Source of the DNA: Nonomuraea helvata
Lineage (GTDB): Bacteria > Actinomycetota > Actinomycetes > Streptosporangiales > Streptosporangiaceae
DNA: 64,000 nucleotides
Direction: 5' to 3'
Assembly (NCBI RefSeq): GCF_039535785.1
Contig: NZ_BAAAXV010000008.1
Span: 434,001-498,000 of the forward strand
Part shown: piece after piece, positions 60,010-64,000 of the stretch
Layout: every line of letters begins with the position of its first letter
Numbering within the stretch: position 1 is the stretch's first letter
Translations under genes and position numbers: made by a program
The notes under the pieces: model-generated
The model's input: the letters and a program-made list of their open reading frames with translations, nothing else
What the model was told of the DNA's origin: nothing
The model's database searches: none

Positions 60010-61314
60010 ATGCGAATCAGGTCCGCTCTGGCGGCTGCGGCGGTCCTCACGCTCGCCGCCGCGTGCAGCGGGGGAGGCGGCGGCGAGTCGTCGGCCGCCC
60101 CCAACGAGCCAGTCAAGATCAATTTCCTCAGCCTGGCGTGGCAGAAGGAGTCACTCGCCGCGAACAAGCAGCTCGTGGACGAGTGGAACAAGGCCAACCC
60201 GAAGATCCAGGTCACGTACGTCCAGGGCAGCTGGGACAACGTCAACGACCAGCTCGTCACCCAGTTCGCCGGCGGCACGGCGCCCGACGTCATCCACAAC
60301 GACTCGCCCGCGCTGGCCGGCTTCTCCTCCGACGGCTACCTCCTCGACCTCAAGGACAAGCTGCCCGCCGAGCTCAAGAGCGACATCCCGCAGGCCGCCT
60401 GGGACACCGTCACCTTCGACGACGGCAAGGGCCGGCAGGGCGTGTACGGCGTGCCGTTCCTGCAGGAGTCGCAGGTCATCATCGCCAACAAGAAGCTGCT
60501 CGACGCCTCCGGCGTGCGCGTGCCGACGTCCGACAACCCCTGGACGTGGGACGAGTTCTCCGCCGCGGCCAAGAAGATGACCAAGGACGGCAATTTCGGC
60601 GTGGCCTGGCCGATGAAGTCGCCGGTCAACAAGACGCTCAACCTGGCGCTCAACTTCGGCGGCACGTTCTTCCAGACGGCCGACGGCAAGACCACGGTCA
60701 AGGTCGGCCCCGAGGAGCGCGAGGTGCTCCAGCGCATCCACGACCAGCTCTACAAGGACAAGTCCGCCGACCCGGCCGCGCTCGGCCAGGGCACCGCCGA
60801 CCCGCTGCCGGCCTTCTACAAGGGCAAGTTCGCGCTGCTGCCCGCGGGCGTGTACCTGCGCCAGCAGGTCGCCGAGCAGGCCCCGGACGGGTTCGAGTGG
60901 GTCACGCTCCCGGCGCCGAAGGGCACGAGCGCCCAGCAGGGCGCGGTCTCGCAGACGCTCTCGATCGCGCAGGAGAGCAAGCACCCTGACGAGGCCATGA
61001 AGTTCATCGCGTTCTTCCTGAACGGCCAGAACCAGGCCAAGCTCGCCAAGGGAGACTGGCTCCTGCCCACCTCCCAGACGGCCGCCGCCGACCCGGCGAT
61101 GACCACCAAGGAGAACGGCTGGGACGTGGCCACCGCCTCCGCCAAGAATCTCGTCGTGGCCCCGTTCCTCAAGGTGAACGGGTTCGACGAGTGGAAGAGC
61201 AAGGTGGCCACGCCGGTGCTGCAGGAGTACTTCGGCAATAAGATCACCATCGACCAGGCGGCCTCGAAGCTGGTCGAGGACGGTAACAAGGTGTTGGAGC
61301 GGTACCAGCGGTGA
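60010..61314 (+). CDS. ABC transporter substrate-binding lipoprotein (importer 4)
   Basis: A 434-aa solute-binding protein with a lipobox (LAAAC, Cys19) and Gly-rich linker. Landmarks are VKINFLSLAWQKESLAANKQ, PDVIHNDSPALAGF and YGVPFLQESQVIIANKKLL. The ATG is preceded by GAGGCTCAT, with AGGAGG at 60000-60005. The following genes are not glycosidases but ADP-ribosylglycohydrolase-family enzymes, the first starting inside this gene's stop. The ligand may therefore be a riboside or ADP-ribose-like compound rather than an ordinary oligosaccharide; this is inference. Confidence 0.9.
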   Translation: MRIRSALAAAAVLTLAAACSGGGGGESSAAPNEPVKINFLSLAWQKESLAANKQLVDEWNKANPKIQVTYVQGSWDNVNDQLVTQFAGGTAPDVIHNDSPALAGFSSDGYLLDLKDKLPAELKSDIPQAAWDTVTFDDGKGRQGVYGVPFLQESQVIIANKKLLDASGVRVPTSDNPWTWDEFSAAAKKMTKDGNFGVAWPMKSPVNKTLNLALNFGGTFFQTADGKTTVKVGPEEREVLQRIHDQLYKDKSADPAALGQGTADPLPAFYKGKFALLPAGVYLRQQVAEQAPDGFEWVTLPAPKGTSAQQGAVSQTLSIAQESKHPDEAMKFIAFFLNGQNQAKLAKGDWLLPTSQTAAADPAMTTKENGWDVATASAKNLVVAPFLKVNGFDEWKSKVATPVLQEYFGNKITIDQAASKLVEDGNKVLERYQR

Positions 61315-62279
61315 ATTTCCGCGACAGAGCCCGGGGGTGTCTGCTCGGCCTCGCCGCCGGCGACGCCCTCGGAGCCCCGGCCGAGAACCTGCCGCCGTCG
61401 GAGATCCGGCGGCGGTGGGGCCGGCTCACCGAGATCGAGGGCGGGGGGACCGATGACACCGAGTACGCCATCTTCGCCGTGTCCCTGCTGCTCCGGCACG
61501 GGCACGCGCTGACGTACGCCGACGTGGCGGCCGCGTACCGGCGGGAGGTCATCCCGCGGGTCACCGGGCCCATGCGCGGGGCCGGGTTCTCCGAACTGGG
61601 CACCGTCGAAGCGCTTCGCCGCGGCCTGGAGCCCCCGTTGACCGGGCTCGTGCACTCGCACGGATGGTCGGACGGGCTCGCCATGCGCGCGGCCCCGTAC
61701 GGGATCTTCTGCCCGGGGGATCCCGCGGAGGCGGCCCGGCTGGTGGAGCAGGACGGGCTGGTCAGCGCGTCCGGCGAGGGCATCACGGGCGGCCGCGCGG
61801 TCGCCGGGGCGGTGGCCGCCGCGATGGGCGGCGCCTCGGCGGAGGACGCGGTGCGGGCGGCGCTGTCGGTGATCCCCGCCGACTCGTGGACGGCCCGCAA
61901 CGTCGTACGCGCCTGCGCCGTCCTCGGCGACCCCGGCGCGGCCGACGCGGACGGGCTGGTCGAGGCGCTGCACGAGGCCGTGGTCGTCAAGCACTACCCC
62001 TGGACCGACGTGGCCCCCGAGGCCGTGGCGCTGGCGTTCGCGGCGGTGCTGGCAGGCGGCGGCGACGTCGAGGCGTCCGTGACGTTCGGGGTGAGCCTGG
62101 GCCGCGACGCCGACACGATCGGCGCCATCGCCGGGGCCGTCGCCGGAGCCATCCGGGGAGAGCGCGGCGTGCCCGAGCGCTGGGCGGCCAGGATCGGACC
62201 CGTGACAGGCAAATGCCTGCCCGTCGTGGCCGGAAAGCACGTGCTGGACGTCGCCGACGAACTGGCGGGAGGACTGTAG
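61311..62279 (+). CDS. ADP-ribosylglycohydrolase-family enzyme 1 (complete metal site)
   Basis: A 322-aa member of the DraG/ARH superfamily, which hydrolyses N- or O-ribosyl bonds at a two-magnesium site. The metal-binding elements are complete: LGLAAGDALGAPAEN (Asp18, Glu25), GGGTDDTEYA (Thr47-Asp48-Asp49) and the C-terminal GRDADT (Asp266, Asp268, Thr269). No signal peptide is present, so it works on imported substrate. The GTG overlaps the binding-protein TGA (GTGA). Real substrates of such operon-borne homologues are unknown; ADP-ribosyl groups, nucleosides or other ribosides are possible. Confidence 0.9.
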   Translation: MNFRDRARGCLLGLAAGDALGAPAENLPPSEIRRRWGRLTEIEGGGTDDTEYAIFAVSLLLRHGHALTYADVAAAYRREVIPRVTGPMRGAGFSELGTVEALRRGLEPPLTGLVHSHGWSDGLAMRAAPYGIFCPGDPAEAARLVEQDGLVSASGEGITGGRAVAGAVAAAMGGASAEDAVRAALSVIPADSWTARNVVRACAVLGDPGAADADGLVEALHEAVVVKHYPWTDVAPEAVALAFAAVLAGGGDVEASVTFGVSLGRDADTIGAIAGAVAGAIRGERGVPERWAARIGPVTGKCLPVVAGKHVLDVADELAGGL

Positions 62280-62285
62280 ATCACC

Positions 62286-63296
62286 ATGTCGGGGGAGAGA
62301 ATCAGGGGGGCCTTCGCCGGGCTCGCCGTCGGTGACGCCGTGGGCTGGCCCGCGGCCAGGCACCGGGCGGCCCTGCACGCCCCCTGGAGCAGGCGCCTGC
62401 ACAGAGAGCTGGACGCGTTCGCCGAGGACCACCGGGTGACCACGCTGCCGGTCCCGTTCGCGCTCAACCAGCCCACCGCCCCGCTGGCCGTCGGTCCGTC
62501 CGACGACGCCGAGTGGCTGGCCTGGACGGTGCTCACGATCGACCGCCCGAGGGCCGAGGCGTTCAGGGAGCTGCTCGACGGCGGAACGTCCAGGATCCGC
62601 GAGGGAGTGCGGGCGCGCATTTCGGTGGCCACCGCGCTCGACAACCTGGCCAAGGGGGTCGAGCCGCCCGCGTCCGGGCGCGACAACCCGCACCACTTCG
62701 ACGACGCCGCCGCCGTCAGGGCCGTGGCGTTCGGGGCGCTGGGGAGGGACCCCACACAGGACGCCCAGGTGACGAACGCCTACGACGGCGTCCTGGGCGC
62801 CCAGGCCATGGCCGCCGCCGTGGCCGAGGCCGTGGCGTCGGGATCGGCGGCGGCGGCGGTGGAGGCGGCGCTGGCCGTACTGCCCGAAGACACCGCCATC
62901 GGCCACAACGCCCGCCTGGCGCTGGCCGCCACGAGGGAGGCGGGTGACCCGTTCGCGGCCGTGCCCGCGCTCGACGCCGCGCTCATCGACCACGTCTACA
63001 GCTACGGCGTGGGCGCCGCGCAGACCGTGCCGGTGGCGCTGGCGCTGGCCGAGGCGGCGGGCGGCGAGCTCGCCCGCGCCGTGCCCGCGGCGGCCTGCCT
63101 GGCCGCGCTGGCCGACTCGGCGCCCGCGCTGACCGGAGCGCTGGCCGGAGCCTGCGGCGGGTATGCCGCGATCCCCGAGTGGTGGATCGCCTCGGCCCGC
63201 ACGCTGGCCGGTTGCTGCCTGCCTGACCTGGCGGGCCAAGATCTGATCGAACTAGCGAGCAATCTCACGAGCAATCTCACGGAGGGAATCGCATGA
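62286..63296 (+). CDS. Degenerate ADP-ribosylglycohydrolase-family protein (probable pseudoenzyme)
   Basis: A 336-aa homologue with the same start (IRGAFAGLAVGDAVGWPAAR), but the catalytic glutamate after GDAxG is replaced (Ala24 region). The TDD motif is PSDDAEW (Ser72-Asp73-Asp74), and the C-terminal DxDT is absent, reading LADSAPALTGALAGACGG. With at most half of the ligands it should not hold two metals. The reading frame is clean, so it is maintained, perhaps as a structural or regulatory subunit of its neighbours. The ATG has GGGGGAG-like sequence upstream; its TGA overlaps the next ATG. Confidence 0.85.
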   Translation: MSGERIRGAFAGLAVGDAVGWPAARHRAALHAPWSRRLHRELDAFAEDHRVTTLPVPFALNQPTAPLAVGPSDDAEWLAWTVLTIDRPRAEAFRELLDGGTSRIREGVRARISVATALDNLAKGVEPPASGRDNPHHFDDAAAVRAVAFGALGRDPTQDAQVTNAYDGVLGAQAMAAAVAEAVASGSAAAAVEAALAVLPEDTAIGHNARLALAATREAGDPFAAVPALDAALIDHVYSYGVGAAQTVPVALALAEAAGGELARAVPAAACLAALADSAPALTGALAGACGGYAAIPEWWIASARTLAGCCLPDLAGQDLIELASNLTSNLTEGIA

Positions 63297-64000
63297 CGCC
63301 GCTTGAGGACAGGGCCACTGGCTGCGTGGCGGGGGCGGCGGTCGGTGACGCGCTGGGCGGCGCCACCGAGGGCTGGACCCCCGAGCAGATCGTCGAGAGG
63401 TACGGAGGGCGCGTCGAGGGCGTCGTGCCGCCGTTCAACGAGGACTGGCGCAACGCCCGCCCCATCGCCCCGTACCACAAGGGCGACGGCCACATCACCG
63501 ACGACACGTTGATGACGCACGCCCTGATCCGCGTGTACGAGAAGGCCGGCGGGCACCTGGACGCGTACGCGATGGCCGACCACCTGGTGCCGGAGCTCAT
63601 GGGCGAGCGGCGGTGGATCCCCGAGCTGGAGGCCGAGGCGCTGCCGCTGCAGCGGATCTTCCTGGCCGAGAAGTGGATCGTGGCCAGGCTGCACTACGGG
63701 CACGTGGACCCGCGCGAGGCCGGCACCGGGAACATCGTGAACTGCGGCGCGGCCATGTACGTCGCCCCCGTCGGCATCGTGAACGCCGCCGACCCCGACG
63801 CCGCCTACGCCGAGGCCATCGACCTGACCGGGGCCCACCAGTCCAGCTACGGCCGCGAGGCCGCCGGGGTCATGGCCGCCGCCGTGGCCGAGGCCATGCG
63901 TCCGGGCGCCACCGCCGACTCCGTGGTCGCGGCGTGCCTGCGGCTGGCCAAGGACGGCACCAGGGCCGCCATCGAGTCGGTCTGCGAGGCCGCCGCCGGG
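63293..64000 (+). CDS. ADP-ribosylglycohydrolase-family enzyme 2 (3' end beyond window)
   Basis: The first 236 residues of a third family member. The N-terminal metal site is complete: GAAVGDALGGATEG (Asp19, Glu26) and HITDDTLMTH (Thr69-Asp70-Asp71). GTGNIVNCGAAMYVAPVGIVN and QSSYGREAAGVMAAAVAEAM are the expected central helices. The C-terminal DxDT lies outside the window. The start ATG overlaps the previous stop, with GGAGGG at 63281-63286. It is clearly distinct from enzyme 1 (longer insertion after TDDT with WRNARPIAPYHKGDGH), so the two active copies probably have different specificities. Confidence 0.88.
   Translation, partial: MTPLEDRATGCVAGAAVGDALGGATEGWTPEQIVERYGGRVEGVVPPFNEDWRNARPIAPYHKGDGHITDDTLMTHALIRVYEKAGGHLDAYAMADHLVPELMGERRWIPELEAEALPLQRIFLAEKWIVARLHYGHVDPREAGTGNIVNCGAAMYVAPVGIVNAADPDAAYAEAIDLTGAHQSSYGREAAGVMAAAVAEAMRPGATADSVVAACLRLAKDGTRAAIESVCEAAAG

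Noticed and set aside
60816-63239. Minus-strand frame of 807 codons opposite the ADP-ribosylglycohydrolase genes
   Set aside because: It covers three well-supported plus-strand genes and has no domain or ribosome site.

Overview
The window is very GC-rich (GC strongly dominates third codon positions), uses many GTG/TTG starts, and carries actinobacterial markers: an mIHF-type integration host factor, numerous LacI/ROK/AraC sugar regulators, sugar ABC importers without their own ATPase, and a Gly-Cys-Val tRNA cluster. It fits a chromosome segment of a saprophytic, soil-type filamentous actinobacterium. Gene style resembles Nonomuraea/Streptosporangiaceae, but genus is an inference.

Layout. 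0-3.3 kb: small hypothetical proteins, a secreted repeat protein and two tandem paralogous secreted beta-propeller-like proteins, closed by a strong hairpin. 3.3-13.7 kb: an arabinoside/xyloside operon (substrate-binding lipoprotein, two permeases, small membrane protein, two GH51 arabinofuranosidases, a GH31 alpha-xylosidase/glucosidase) with a striking operator at its head and a LacI regulator behind it. 13.7-18.7 kb: an AlkB-like dioxygenase, a BNR-repeat secreted protein, a D-Ala-D-Ala carboxypeptidase, and a glycosyltransferase/sulfotransferase pair. 18.7-24.6 kb: a second arabinoside importer divergent from a third GH51 enzyme, with a LacI repressor; three copies of one palindrome tie them into a local regulon.

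24.6-34 kb is the accessory, decayed part. It holds a headless TetR fragment, a cytochrome P450 relic cut by an IS200/IS605 element (intact TnpB, truncated TnpA), two VOC proteins, tRNA-Gly/Cys/Val, an ACT-domain protein, DusB, DoxX, an ester cyclase with a poly-G frameshift, a type B carboxylesterase and a PhyH dioxygenase. 34.2-45.9 kb is an alpha-galactoside locus: AraC and ROK regulators, then GH36, an ABC importer, a Tat-exported PhoD phosphatase/phosphodiesterase, secreted GH27 and cytoplasmic GH20.

46-57 kb is mostly housekeeping or regulatory: a DUF2087 protein, a secreted protein, a Ski2-like RNA helicase, a GNAT, an acyltransferase, a NarL-type two-component pair, mIHF, an HbpS-like protein, and a ROK/MFS divergent pair. 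57.2-64 kb is a fourth sugar-type importer under a LacI regulator with twin perfect operators. It is followed by three consecutive ADP-ribosylglycohydrolase-family genes. The middle one has lost most of the metal-binding residues, and the third runs off the window.

Four complete substrate-binding protein plus two-permease sets lie in 58 kb and none has an ATPase, so all probably share one MsiK-type ATPase encoded elsewhere. The common plan is extracellular trimming, import of oligosaccharides, and cytoplasmic hydrolysis by signal-less glycosidases under dedicated repressors.
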